From: Scleromatobacter sp039920745
Lineage (GTDB): Bacteria; Pseudomonadota; Gammaproteobacteria; Burkholderiales; Burkholderiaceae_C
Assembly: GCA_039920745.1 (NCBI GenBank)
Contig: JBDSDD010000064.1
Location: 62,001 to 126,000, forward strand
Length of the DNA: 64,000 nucleotides
Direction of reading: 5' to 3'
The notes beneath the pieces are model-generated. The model worked only from the letters and a program-made list of their open reading frames with translations, had not been told where the DNA came from and searched no databases. Both the position numbers and the translations under genes were made by a program. How positions within the stretch are numbered: position 1 is the first letter of the stretch; every line of letters starts with the position of its first letter. Of the stretch, positions 16,396 to 27,163 are shown in pieces.

Positions 16396-18900
16396 TTATT
16401 GTTCTCGGGCTTCTTCGGCTGCCAGGCTGGCCAGCCGGTGGGCCGCCAGCGCATGAAGCTGCGGCGAGGCCGGCCGGGCGGCAAGCAGCTCGGTCAACCG
16501 CGCGTGAGCGACAGCGCGCGCGAAGGGTGTCGCCACCCCCCGCAGACTTGTGCCATGGTGCCCGCGCAGCGCATCCCGTGCAAGGCGCCAAAGGCCAAGT
16601 TGTTCATGAAACGGCGTGATTTCCTGCTCGCTTTTGTGGCCCGAACTCGACAATGCGACATCCGTGACGTGCAACGGCACGTAGAGCGTGACCAACTGGC
16701 TGCGGCCCTTGACGGCCACCTCGTCGACCTCCACCCACTCGCATCCCGGCAACTCACCGGCCGCCGCGCGCGTCGTGTCGGCCACCAGCAGCGGCACGTC
16801 ATACGTGCGCGTCGCGCCTTCGATGCGCGCCGCCAGGTTCACGCCGTCGCCGACCGCGGTGTAGCTGCGCCGCAGCGCGGAGCCAAGGTCGCCGACGCAG
16901 ACGACGCCGGTGGCCAGCCCGATGCATGGCGCGAGGGGCGGGAGTCCGCGCTCGGCCAACTCGGCATTGAGCGGCTCGACCGCGGCGATCATCGCCATCG
17001 CGGCCTGCACCGCGTGGGCGGCGTGCTGCTCGTCGGGCTGCGGCGCGCCCCAGAACGCCATCACCGCGTCGCCGATGAACTTGTCCAGCGTGCCGTCGTA
17101 GCCGTGGATGATCTGGCTCATGCGCAGGAAGTACAGGTTGAGCAGCTCGCGCAGGCGCTCCGGCGACATCTTCTCGGACATCGGCGTGAAGCCGCGCAAG
17201 TCGCAGAACAACACGGTCAGCTCGCGGTTCTCGGCGCTGCTGGCCAGGTCGAGGAAGCGGTCGGGGTCGCTGGCCATCGCCCGCACACGCTCAGGTGGCA
17301 GGTAGTGGCCGAACAGCTGCGCCAGCGAGCGGCGCGAGTGCCATTCGCGCAGGTAGTTGGCGACGACGCCCAGCACCCCCAGAAGCAGGCCGGCGGCCAG
17401 CGGCGCGGCGATCGGGATGGCCCAGCCGCGCCCGGTCAACGCCCACAGGTCGCACAGCAGGAGCACCGCGAGGATCAGCCCCAGCGCCAGCATCGCCACC
17501 GGACCGGCGAGGCGGCGCACGACGAGTGTCACCGTCGCCAGCACACCGGCCAGCAGCAGCAGCTCGAAGCCGGGCGACCAGTCGGGGCGCACGCTGAGAT
17601 CGTTGTCCTCGAGGCCGGCCATCAACTGAGCATGCACCTCGATGCCCGGCAGCGCGCGGTGCACCGGTGTCGCGCGCAGGTCGGCCAGGCCAGGCGCCGA
17701 GCTGCCGAGCAGCACCACGCGGCCCTCGAGTTCGCGCGGGCCCACGCGATGCGCGAGGACGTCGGCCGCGGGGATGTAGCGAAATCGGCCGGTGCCGGGC
17801 GACGTGCCCGGATGCCGTACCGCGCGGTACGGCAGCGTGACAGCACCGCGCGGGTCGACCCGCAGCGCGCGCAGCGGCTCGCCATCGCTGGACGTCAGCT
17901 GCAGCCCGGTCAGGCGCGGCGGCCCGCCGGCTTCGCCACGTCGGATCACCGGCCGAAGTGCGCCGACGTGATGCCATTGGCGCCACAGCGACAGCGCGAA
18001 CGATTCGTAGACGGCGCCGCCGTAGCCAGTGACCAGCAGCGTGGAGCGCAGCTCGCCGTCGGCGTCCGGCAGCGCGTTGATGAAGCCGGTGCCCGACGCG
18101 GCGCGCAGCAGGACGGGCACGGGCACCTCGACGCCCTGCCACGGCGCCATCCCCAGCGCGCTCGCCGGCAGCACGTCGGGCTCGGTGACGGGCGGCGGCA
18201 GCTCGCGCGCGGCGAGGGTTGCCGGCATCGACGCGACGACCACCGCGCTGCCCGGGGCGGCCGGGTCGGCCTGGTGGTTGAAGTGGTAGGCCAGCGTCAC
18301 CGGGTGGCCGGCCAGCGCCTTGGCCAGCCGCGCGTCGTGGTCGGCGCGCGCCTCCAGCGTCCCTTGCCAGCGCGCCACGCCGGTGCGCAGCGCGGCGTCC
18401 TCAGGCGCCAGTTGGGTCAGCGCGGACAGCGCGTCGCGCACGCTGCGCGCCTGGTCGTCGGGCTCGGCCAGCACCAGGTCGATGCCGAGGGCGGCCACGT
18501 GGTCGTCGTCGAACAGCGTCTCGACCAGCGTCGCGAGCCGGTCGCGCGGCCACGGCCAGCGACCCAGCGCGCGCAGGCTGGCGTCGTCGATGTCGATGAT
18601 GACGATGTCGTCGCGCGGTGCGGCCACCGGCGACAGCGCCGTGGATTGGCGCACGTCGTCGAGCGCGAGCTCCAGCCGGGTCAGCGCAGCGATGGGCGAG
18701 ACGATCACGTGCCAGGCGCCGACCAGCCACAACAGGGTGGCCACCAGCGTCACTCGCAGCGTCGGATGCCAGCTCTGGAAGCGTTGCAACGCCCGCTGCC
18801 AGAACGACAGGCGGGGGAGTGGATCAACGTGAAACTGGGTCGAATAGCCCGTCTGCGGCGACAGGCTGGGCGCTGGATCCCGGTCGGGCGGGGTGATCAC
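16396..18900 (-). CDS. CHASE2-domain adenylate/guanylate cyclase
   Basis: 834 residues. A membrane span near 48-67 precedes a periplasmic CHASE2 sensor (about 70-420, with IVIIDIDDASL, ELEGRVVLLGSSAPGLADLRATPVH), then three membrane spans and a class III cyclase domain from about 570. The metal-binding Asp residues are seen in VLFCDLRGFTP and KFIGDAVMAFWG, the substrate Lys in LDKFIGD, and the Asn/Arg pair in VNLAARIE. The residue that is usually Thr or Asp in GDTVN is Gly here (GDGVN). A further 100 residues follow the catalytic domain. The enzyme should make cAMP (or cGMP) in response to an outside signal. It lies between the FHA gene and the phosphodiesterase gene. Confidence 0.92.
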   Translation of the reverse strand: MITPPDRDPAPSLSPQTGYSTQFHVDPLPRLSFWQRALQRFQSWHPTLRVTLVATLLWLVGAWHVIVSPIAALTRLELALDDVRQSTALSPVAAPRDDIVIIDIDDASLRALGRWPWPRDRLATLVETLFDDDHVAALGIDLVLAEPDDQARSVRDALSALTQLAPEDAALRTGVARWQGTLEARADHDARLAKALAGHPVTLAYHFNHQADPAAPGSAVVVASMPATLAARELPPPVTEPDVLPASALGMAPWQGVEVPVPVLLRAASGTGFINALPDADGELRSTLLVTGYGGAVYESFALSLWRQWHHVGALRPVIRRGEAGGPPRLTGLQLTSSDGEPLRALRVDPRGAVTLPYRAVRHPGTSPGTGRFRYIPAADVLAHRVGPRELEGRVVLLGSSAPGLADLRATPVHRALPGIEVHAQLMAGLEDNDLSVRPDWSPGFELLLLAGVLATVTLVVRRLAGPVAMLALGLILAVLLLCDLWALTGRGWAIPIAAPLAAGLLLGVLGVVANYLREWHSRRSLAQLFGHYLPPERVRAMASDPDRFLDLASSAENRELTVLFCDLRGFTPMSEKMSPERLRELLNLYFLRMSQIIHGYDGTLDKFIGDAVMAFWGAPQPDEQHAAHAVQAAMAMIAAVEPLNAELAERGLPPLAPCIGLATGVVCVGDLGSALRRSYTAVGDGVNLAARIEGATRTYDVPLLVADTTRAAAGELPGCEWVEVDEVAVKGRSQLVTLYVPLHVTDVALSSSGHKSEQEITPFHEQLGLWRLARDALRGHHGTSLRGVATPFARAVAHARLTELLAARPASPQLHALAAHRLASLAAEEAREQ

Positions 18901-18928
18901 GCCGCGACTCGGAAAGCCAGGGGCGGCG

Positions 18929-19576
18929 TCAGTTCTGGACGAACTGCATCTGGGTGCCGGCCAGGTCGATGATGTCGCCGTGCTTCAGAGCGATCGAGTC
19001 CTCGCCAACGGGCTGGCCGTTGACGCTGGGGCGGCGCGAGCCTTCGACATGCGACAGCACGTAGCCGCCGGGTCGCTTGGTGACCGAAGCGACCTGCACG
19101 CCCGGCTTGCCGACCGTGGTGACGACCTTGGTGAGCAGCACTTCGCGGCCGGCGGCGCCGCCGTTGAGCACCTTGATCGAGGCCGGACCAGCGGCAGCAG
19201 CGCCCGCAGCCGGCGGCGTGCCGATCGTGCCCGGCGCACGGCCGAACGCGCCCGGACGCAGGATCATCGTCTTTTCGTAGTCTTCAGCGTCCTCGGCCAG
19301 GAACTTGATGCGGTACTTGCCAACTTCGACGACGTCGTTGTTGGACAGCAGCTGCTTCTTGACTGCCTTGCCGTTGATGTAGGTGCCGTTGGTGCTGTTC
19401 AGGTCTTCGATGAACACATCGGATTGCGCCGCGGTCAGCACGGCGTGCTCGCCGCTGACGGCGAGGTTGTCGATCACGATGTCGTTGTACGGCCGGCGGC
19501 CGAGCGTGGTGCGCTCTTTCGTGATCTGGAACTCCTTGATCACGACGTTATCGAGCGAGACGACGAGTTTGCCCAT
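18929..19576 (-). CDS. Tandem FHA-domain protein
   Basis: 215 residues. The first FHA domain (about 1-95) is canonical: TTLGRRPYNDIVID, VSGEHA and DLNSTNGTYING, the phosphothreonine-binding loops. A linker contains the Thr of EKTMILRPG, a likely phospho-acceptor, then a Gly/Ala-rich stretch. The second FHA-like domain (about 135-215) is weaker, keeping VNGQPV and LKHGDIIDLAG but lacking the Arg/Ser pair of the binding site. It probably docks phosphorylated partners of the kinase encoded upstream. It is 28 bp ahead of the cyclase gene and 97 bp after the phosphatase gene. Confidence 0.9.
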   Translation of the reverse strand: MGKLVVSLDNVVIKEFQITKERTTLGRRPYNDIVIDNLAVSGEHAVLTAAQSDVFIEDLNSTNGTYINGKAVKKQLLSNNDVVEVGKYRIKFLAEDAEDYEKTMILRPGAFGRAPGTIGTPPAAGAAAAGPASIKVLNGGAAGREVLLTKVVTTVGKPGVQVASVTKRPGGYVLSHVEGSRRPSVNGQPVGEDSIALKHGDIIDLAGTQMQFVQN

Positions 19577-19673
19577 TGAAAACCTCAGTTTCTCTCGCGG
19601 CCTAATGTCCGCTTTTCGGAAACGCCGCAGCGCTCTTTGTAATTCTTCGTCCGGTAACCCACATACCGGCCCA

Positions 19674-20459
19674 TCATCGCCAGAACGACCACCAGGACTT
19701 GGCGAAATCCCGAGTGCCCGGTTTGGCGCGCGCCAGTATTACAGCAATATTATCTCGCCCGCCAGCCGCATTGGCTGCCTGCACGAGCATCGCACCTGCC
19801 GCGGGCAGGCTGTCGTTGGTTCGCAACAGCTGTTCGATCTGCTCGTCAGTGAGCATGTCGGACAGGCCGTCGGAGCACATCAACAGCAAATCACCCGGCT
19901 CAACCGGATAATCGTGGATTTCGAGGTCGACCAGTTCATCGACGCCGACCGCACGTGTAACCAGATTCTTGTGCATCGAGTAGGCCGCCTGCTCCGCCGT
20001 GATCAGGCCGGCGTCGATCTGCTCCTGCAGCAAGGAGTGGTCGCGCGTGAGCTGTTCGAGGTGGCCGTTGCGGAAACGGTAGCCGCGCGAATCGCCGATG
20101 TGACCCAGCCAAAGGCGGTCGCCGCGGTAAAGGGCCACGACCAGCGTCGTTCCCATGCCAGCGTACTCGGGGTGCGACATCGCGGCTTCGAACACCTCGC
20201 GATTGGCGCTGTCGACGGCGTCGAGCAGCGCCGTCTTGATTTCGGTCTCGGTCGGCGTGGCGCCCAGCGCCTTCAGGCGCGTCCCCAGCTCGCTCCGGAC
20301 GCGCTCCGAAGCCATGCCGCTCGCCACTTCGCCCGCGTTGTAACCGCCCATGCCATCGGCCAACACCGCAATGCGCCCGAGTTCGTCGAGCGCTACGGAG
20401 TCTTCGTTATTGCGGCGTGCGCGGCCGGTATCAGTAACGCTGAAGAACTCAAGAATCAT
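19674..20459 (-). CDS. PP2C-family Ser/Thr protein phosphatase
   Basis: 261 residues with all the PP2C metal-binding motifs: RRNNEDSVAL near the start, VLADGMGGYNAG, LGHIGDSRGYRF, MCSDGLSDML and GRDNIAVIL near the end. No membrane segment, so cytoplasmic. It starts 40 bp after the kinase gene, as in the common bacterial kinase/phosphatase pairs, and should reverse phosphorylation by that kinase, with the FHA protein as probable shared substrate. ATG at 20459 begins MILEFFSVTDTG, as expected for the family. Confidence 0.95.
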   Translation of the reverse strand: MILEFFSVTDTGRARRNNEDSVALDELGRIAVLADGMGGYNAGEVASGMASERVRSELGTRLKALGATPTETEIKTALLDAVDSANREVFEAAMSHPEYAGMGTTLVVALYRGDRLWLGHIGDSRGYRFRNGHLEQLTRDHSLLQEQIDAGLITAEQAAYSMHKNLVTRAVGVDELVDLEIHDYPVEPGDLLLMCSDGLSDMLTDEQIEQLLRTNDSLPAAGAMLVQAANAAGGRDNIAVILARAKPGTRDFAKSWWSFWR

Positions 20460-20499
20460 GAGGACGGCAGGATGCGGCGAATCAGTTCGTTCGCGCTTG

Positions 20500-21603
20500 T
20501 TAGCTGGCGATTGTGCCTTGGAATGGGTGGGATGCCGTCACGTCGTGCAGATGATCAGCCCCGGAGTAGGCGCCGGGCGCCGTATCGGGCCATTCGGCGG
20601 TCGCGCTACCGGGCTCGGCGGCCGCGCATTGCTGGCGTGCGAGGCGCAGTTCCAGGGCCACCTGATGGGCGGTTTCCTGGCGCAGGCCCGGGGTCTTGGC
20701 GAGCAGTCGGGCGACGATGTCGTCGAGCAGCGGCGGCAATTCGGGCCGCAGCATGCGCACGCGCGGTGGTGTCTGGTGGGCGATGCGGGCCAGCAGGTCG
20801 CCCATGGAATCGGCTTCGAACGGGCGGCGGCCGATCAGGAGCTCGAACAGCAGCACACCCAACGCGTAGAGGTCGCACTGGGGCGTGGCGTCGGCGCCGG
20901 CCAGTTGCTCGGGCGCCATGTAGGCCGGCGTGCCCAGCATCACGCCGCTGCGTGTGGCGGCGGTGTCGGCGACGCGGGCGGAGCCGAAGTCGGTCACCTT
21001 GACCGTGCCGGTGGTCGGATCGAACAGGATGTTGGACGGTTTGATGTCGCGGTGCACGATGCCGTTGCGATGCGCCATGTCCAGCGCCAGCGCCACGCGT
21101 TGGCAGATGCCCACCACCACGCCTTCAGGCAACAGCCGGTTGGCCAGGGCGTAGCGCGACATGTCGGTACCGTGCACCCACTCCATCGCCAGCCAGCCGG
21201 TTGTGGCCTCGCCTTCGCCCTGGACGCCGCCGGCGTACACGGTGACGATGTACTCGTGCTTGAGCCGCGCGACCGCCTCGGCTTCGCGCAGGAAGCGCTC
21301 GCGCCACAGGCCGCGGTCGGTGCCGCTGGTGCTGCCCACGCGCACTGTCTTCAGGGCGATCAAGCGGCCGGTGGCGCGCTCGGTGGCTTGGTAGATGGTG
21401 GCGCGCTCGTTACGCGCGATGACGTGCTGCAAGTCGTAGTCGGACGCCTTGGGCATGGGGCCCGAGCTTCCGGCGTTGCCGGGCCAGCCGTCGGGCAGCG
21501 TCGAGGCCTCGCGTTGGAGCCCGAACATGCGTTTCAAGCGGAACCACGCCAGCGGCGTCGACGAGGACGACGGCGCGTGCTTGGGGAGCGAGGAACGTGG
21601 CAT
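20500..21603 (-). CDS. Hanks-type Ser/Thr protein kinase
   Basis: 367 residues. Catalytic motifs are intact: IALKTV (ATP-anchoring Lys), VHRDIKPSNILF, KVTDFGSARV and YMAPEQL. The glycine-rich loop is degenerate (VIARNERATIYQA, with no glycine where GxGxxG is expected), so ATP binding may be unusual. There is no transmembrane segment or PASTA region; the short Ser-rich N-terminus and C-terminal tail are of unknown use. ATG at 21603 is chosen because further upstream codons run into the terC gene. First gene of the operon kinase-phosphatase-FHA-cyclase-phosphodiesterase. Confidence 0.88.
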   Translation of the reverse strand: MPRSSLPKHAPSSSSTPLAWFRLKRMFGLQREASTLPDGWPGNAGSSGPMPKASDYDLQHVIARNERATIYQATERATGRLIALKTVRVGSTSGTDRGLWRERFLREAEAVARLKHEYIVTVYAGGVQGEGEATTGWLAMEWVHGTDMSRYALANRLLPEGVVVGICQRVALALDMAHRNGIVHRDIKPSNILFDPTTGTVKVTDFGSARVADTAATRSGVMLGTPAYMAPEQLAGADATPQCDLYALGVLLFELLIGRRPFEADSMGDLLARIAHQTPPRVRMLRPELPPLLDDIVARLLAKTPGLRQETAHQVALELRLARQQCAAAEPGSATAEWPDTAPGAYSGADHLHDVTASHPFQGTIAS

Positions 21604-21703
21604 CCGGCTAGAGTGTCCGCTGTCGGTGACGACGTCAACCCGGCGATCGCCGTATATGGGAGGGCATGAGGCATTCGTCACGCGACGCCGTGCCGATCGC
21701 GGG

Positions 21704-22399
21704 TCAAACCTGAGCTTTTGCCCTTCGCTGGAGCAGTTTGCCGACGATGACGACAAGGACTGCGCCGATGACGCCACCGATGCGCACTGCGGACTCGGGC
21801 ACGTCGCCAAACCAGCCCTGGATCGCCGGGTCGGTGAGCATCATTTCGCCGGCCAGCCATCCCAGCAGCGCGGCACCCGCGACGATGATGACTGGAAAGC
21901 GTTCCATCACCTTGAGGATCAGGGTGCTGCCGAACACGATCAGCGGGATGCTGACGGCCAGGCCGACGACCAGCAGCACCGTGTTGCCCTGGGCCGCGGC
22001 GGCCACGGCCAGCACGTTGTCCAGGCTCATCACCAGGTCGGCGATCAGGATGGTGCGCACGGCCGCGGCGATGCCGATGGGCTTGGCCTCGCCATCATGC
22101 TGGTGCTCTTCGTCGGACATCAGGTTGGCGCCGATGTAGAGCAGCGCCAGTCCGCCGACCAGCTTCAACCAGGGCAGCCCCAGCATCTTCACGGCGATCA
22201 ACGTCAAGGCGATCCGCATGACGATGGCCGCGCCACTGCCGTACACGATCGCCTTTTTCTGCTGGTTGGCCGGCAGCCCGCGCGCCGCCATCGCGATGAC
22301 CACGGCGTTGTCACCCGACAGCAGCACGTTGGCCAGGATGATGGAGCCGAGGGCGGCCCAGAAGGCGGGGGTCAGCAGGAGGTCCACGGAGATCGTCAT
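21704..22399 (-). CDS. TerC/YjbE-family integral membrane protein
   Basis: 231 residues with seven hydrophobic helices. The two acidic membrane motifs of the family are present: LSGDNAVVIAMAARGLP near residue 27 and ADLVMSLDNVLAVAAAA near 125. TerC proteins are linked to metal (manganese, calcium) efflux and tellurite resistance; the YjbE type is often manganese-responsive. I looked for a yybP-ykoY riboswitch in the 165 bp upstream and did not find one. The upstream sucD terminator separates it from sucCD. Confidence 0.9.
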   Translation of the reverse strand: MTISVDLLLTPAFWAALGSIILANVLLSGDNAVVIAMAARGLPANQQKKAIVYGSGAAIVMRIALTLIAVKMLGLPWLKLVGGLALLYIGANLMSDEEHQHDGEAKPIGIAAAVRTILIADLVMSLDNVLAVAAAAQGNTVLLVVGLAVSIPLIVFGSTLILKVMERFPVIIVAGAALLGWLAGEMMLTDPAIQGWFGDVPESAVRIGGVIGAVLVVIVGKLLQRRAKAQV

Positions 22400-22453
22400 C
22401 GAGGGTTCAGAGGTGCGCGTTCAGGGATCGGACGCGGGAGCGCGAGGCAAAGG

Positions 22454-22478
22454 AAAAGGAGCCCGGGGGCTCCTTGTC
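22454..22478 (-). terminator. Rho-independent terminator of sucCD
   Basis: Inverted repeat AAGGAGCC/GGCTCCTT (22456-22463 with 22468-22475, four-base loop) followed on the minus strand by TTTT and a short T-rich tail. It lies about 90 bp after the sucD stop and 55 bp ahead of terC. Confidence 0.85.
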
Positions 22479-22564
22479 GTGCCAGCGGGCAGTCTAACCG
22501 CCGCCAGCAAGCTTGCGTTCAGATTCGCGGCGGTGGCCGCGACACGCGCGGTTTCAACTTGCGG

Positions 22565-23458
22565 TCAGAGCAGTGCCTTGAGCAGCTTGGCCATTTCCGA
22601 CGGGTTGCGCGTGACCGTGAAGCCACAGGCCTCCATGATTTCGAGCTTGGCGTCGGCGGTGTCGGCGCCGCCGGAGATCAGGGCGCCGGCGTGTCCCATG
22701 CGCTTGCCGGCCGGAGCCGTGACGCCTGCGATGAAGCCGACGATCGGCTTCTTCATGTTGTCCTTGCACCAGCGGGCCGCGTCGGCCTCGTCGGGGCCAC
22801 CGATCTCGCCGATCATGATGACGGCGTCGGTGTCCGGATCGTCGTTGAAGGCTTTCATCACGTCGATGTGCTTCAGGCCGTTGATCGGGTCGCCGCCGAT
22901 GCCCACTGCCGACGATTGGCCCAGGCCGATCTCGGTCAGCTGCGCCACGGCTTCGTAGGTCAGCGTGCCGGAGCGGCTGACGACGCCGATGCGTCCCTTG
23001 CGATGGATGTGGCCCGGCATGATGCCGATCTTGATTTCTTCCGGCGTGATCAGGCCCGGGCAGTTCGGGCCCAGCAGCAGTGTCTTCTTGCCGCCGGCCG
23101 CTTCCTTGGCCTTCATCCGGTTGCGCACCATCATCATGTCGCGCACGGGGATGCCTTCGGTGATGCAGACCACCAGGTCCAGGTCAGCCTCGACGGCTTC
23201 CCAGATCGCGGCGGCGGCGCCTGCGGGCGGCACGTAGATCACGGAGACCGTGGCGTCCGTCTCGGATTTCGCTTCGTTGACCGACGCGAAGATGGGGATG
23301 TCCGAGAACTTCTCGCCGGCCTTTTTCGGGTTCACGCCGGCGACGAACGCCGCACGGCCGTTGGCGTACGCCTGGCAGCCCAGCGTGTGATATTGACCGG
23401 TCTTGCCCGTGATGCCCTGGGTGATGACCTTGGTGTCTTTGTTGATGAAGATCGACAT
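22565..23458 (-). CDS. sucD: Succinyl-CoA synthetase alpha subunit
   Basis: 297 residues, normal length. The CoA-binding N-terminal domain (ITQGITGKTGQYHT near residue 12) and the phosphohistidine loop KRMGHAGALISGG near 250 are clear. With SucC it converts succinyl-CoA to succinate with formation of ATP or GTP in the TCA cycle. Same strand as sucC, with a 166-bp spacer that holds a GC-rich repeat directly behind the sucC stop. A terminator follows about 90 bp downstream. Confidence 0.98.
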   Translation of the reverse strand: MSIFINKDTKVITQGITGKTGQYHTLGCQAYANGRAAFVAGVNPKKAGEKFSDIPIFASVNEAKSETDATVSVIYVPPAGAAAAIWEAVEADLDLVVCITEGIPVRDMMMVRNRMKAKEAAGGKKTLLLGPNCPGLITPEEIKIGIMPGHIHRKGRIGVVSRSGTLTYEAVAQLTEIGLGQSSAVGIGGDPINGLKHIDVMKAFNDDPDTDAVIMIGEIGGPDEADAARWCKDNMKKPIVGFIAGVTAPAGKRMGHAGALISGGADTADAKLEIMEACGFTVTRNPSEMAKLLKALL

Positions 23459-23509
23459 GACTGATTACCTTTGGTTCGAGGTGAAAGAGCGGCACCGGTT
23501 CGCTTGGCG

Positions 23510-23624
23510 TCCGGCGCTGCCGCTCATCAATCTCGCAATAGATTCAAGGGAGCGGCCGATCCGGCTCTGCCGGTCAGCTCGCGGCCGGCCCCTCGGGGGC
23601 AGCGAACGCTAGTGAGCGTGGGGC
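23510..23624 (-). repeat. Intergenic GC-rich repeat, type A copy 1 (behind sucC)
   Basis: About 115 bp from CCGGCGCTGCCGCTC at one end to AGCGTGGGGCT at the other. It contains GGATC/CGGCTCTGCCGG and a GGCCGGCCCCTCGGGGGCAGC hairpin core (shown here in two pieces: GGCCGGCC and CCCTCGGGGGC). It ends exactly at the sucC stop codon, and so lies in the sucC-sucD intercistronic space. Confidence 0.85.
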
Positions 23625-24782
<1,158 letters not shown>

Positions 24783-25103
24783 GGAAGCGTCTTCTTGAAG
24801 TGGTCGACTAAAGGGAATGTCCGGGGTGCTGCGGGACGCAACAGGCGCTCGGGTCTTGCAAAGTGAGCGCGCGGCGACGCGACAGGAGGCAGCGGACGGG
24901 TTTCACGCAAGCGGGAGATTTTGCGATGGTTTGCTACAGGCGGGGGGATATCCGCAGGGCGCGGATGCTCGGAAACCCGATGTAACCATGTATTTTATCA
25001 TGGTGCACCGCACCATGTTGAAGCGCGACGGTGGTCACCCACTGCGTTGCGGGGACGTCAGGAAAGTGAACGGTTTCAAGGCGCGGCTGCGGCGCCGCAG
25101 CCG
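24783..25103. other. Gene-free spacer between recX and sucC
   Basis: 321 bp with no convincing coding region. It should carry the promoter of sucCD. The only marked structure is the pair of inverted repeats at 24985-25017 in an AT-richer patch; the rest is ordinary GC-rich sequence. Confidence 0.7.
24985..25017 (-). promoter_or_regulatory. Overlapping inverted repeats upstream of sucC
   Basis: ACCATG (24985-24990) pairs with CATGGT (24999-25004) around an AT-rich eight-base centre, and the same right arm also pairs as CATGGTGC (24999-25006) with GCACCATG (25010-25017). The AT-rich centre gives a minus-strand TAAAAT, a possible -10 box of sucCD. The mutually exclusive pairings suggest an operator or RNA switch; function unproven. 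Confidence 0.4.
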
Positions 25104-25799
25104 TCACGACTCCTCATCGCCACCCACGATGCGGCGCACGACGTCCGTCGCAAAGCCCCGCGCGGCCAGGAAGCGGGCCTGTTTCGCCCGGGCTCGGGCG
25201 TCGGGTGCGAGCTCGCCGAACTTGCGCTGCCACAGCGCCTGGGCGCGGGCAAACTCGGTCTCGCGCAGCGCGGCGGCCTGTTCGGGTTCCAACGTGAGGC
25301 CGTGGCGCGCCAGCTCCAACTTGATCAGCAGCGTGCCCTGCTTGCGGCAGCGGGCGTTGACCCGGCTTTCGACGAAGCGCGGCTCGCTCAGGTACTTGTT
25401 GGCGACCAGCCAATCGAGCAATTGATCGACGACGGTCTCGGGTTCGGCCAGTTCGAGGTCGCTCGCGTGCAAGGGTGCGGACGCTGACGCCGGCACCCAT
25501 CCGGACGCGGTCGGCGCGAACGCGTCGTCGATGCCGTTGGACGGCTGCTCGCGCAGCGCCAGCGTCAGTTCCTGCGCCGCCTTCTCGGCCTCGGCGGCCA
25601 GCGCGGCCTGCTCGCGAGCGCGTTTGCGCAACGAGTCCAGCAACTTGCGCCGCAACTCCTGCCGGCTGTGCTCGCGCCGTGACAGGAAGCCGATGGCCTG
25701 CATCTTCAGGCTGAGGCGCGCGCGTGCCTTGCGTGGCGCGCGCGGTTCGCGCGGTTCGCGAGCCAGGTCAACGTGGCGGGGCGGGTCAGAGAACGACAT
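25104..25799 (-). CDS. recX: Recombination regulatory protein RecX
   Basis: 231 residues, longer than the typical 150-170 because of an insert rich in Ala, Glu and Pro at about 75-115. The family signature is seen in the N-terminal SLKMQAIGFLSRREHSRQEL, in ANKYLSEPRFVESRVNARCRKQG, and in the C-terminal KQARFLAARGFATDVVRRIV. RecX binds RecA filaments and limits their activity. It lies 188 bp downstream of recA on the same strand, the usual arrangement, and is likely transcribed by read-through from the recA promoter. Confidence 0.93.
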   Translation of the reverse strand: MSFSDPPRHVDLAREPREPRAPRKARARLSLKMQAIGFLSRREHSRQELRRKLLDSLRKRAREQAALAAEAEKAAQELTLALREQPSNGIDDAFAPTASGWVPASASAPLHASDLELAEPETVVDQLLDWLVANKYLSEPRFVESRVNARCRKQGTLLIKLELARHGLTLEPEQAAALRETEFARAQALWQRKFGELAPDARARAKQARFLAARGFATDVVRRIVGGDEES

Positions 25800-25927
25800 G
25801 ACGAAGAGGAACAGGTCGCCACGACTGACTGCAGCGCCCGCTCGTCGTACAGCCCCCCGGAACCAAGCGATGAAGGATCAAGGAAGCGAGACGCGGCATG
25901 TCAGGCGAGCACCAATGGAACATGGCC

Positions 25928-25952
25928 TGACGAGCCGCATTCCTGCTCGTCA
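25928..25952 (-). other. Stem-loop between recA and recX
   Basis: TGACGAGC (25928-25935) pairs perfectly with GCTCGTCA (25945-25952) around a nine-base loop, about 35 bp behind the recA stop. There is no T-run, so it is unlikely to be a full terminator; a partial attenuator that lowers recX relative to recA, as reported in other bacteria, is a reasonable inference. Confidence 0.5.
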
Positions 25953-25987
25953 AGCCATCCTTGTCCATCCGTTGGCAATGCCTCAGA

Positions 25988-27130
<1,143 letters not shown>

Positions 27131-27163
27131 GCGGATTCTCCGTGTGCGGTTTGCGCTGCTGGG

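Noticed and set aside
15703..18972. Plus-strand open frame of more than 1000 codons opposite the CHASE2 cyclase
   Set aside because: No motifs, low-complexity Arg/Gln/His composition; the minus strand has the complete cyclase and phosphodiesterase.
18929..21603. Kinase, PP2C and FHA proteins as part of a type VI secretion system
   Set aside because: This trio resembles the T6SS regulatory module, but no T6SS structural gene is in the window; the neighbours are a cyclase and a phosphodiesterase.
22400..22564. Manganese (yybP-ykoY) riboswitch ahead of the TerC gene
   Set aside because: The region has only the sucCD terminator and GC-rich sequence; the conserved riboswitch blocks are not present.
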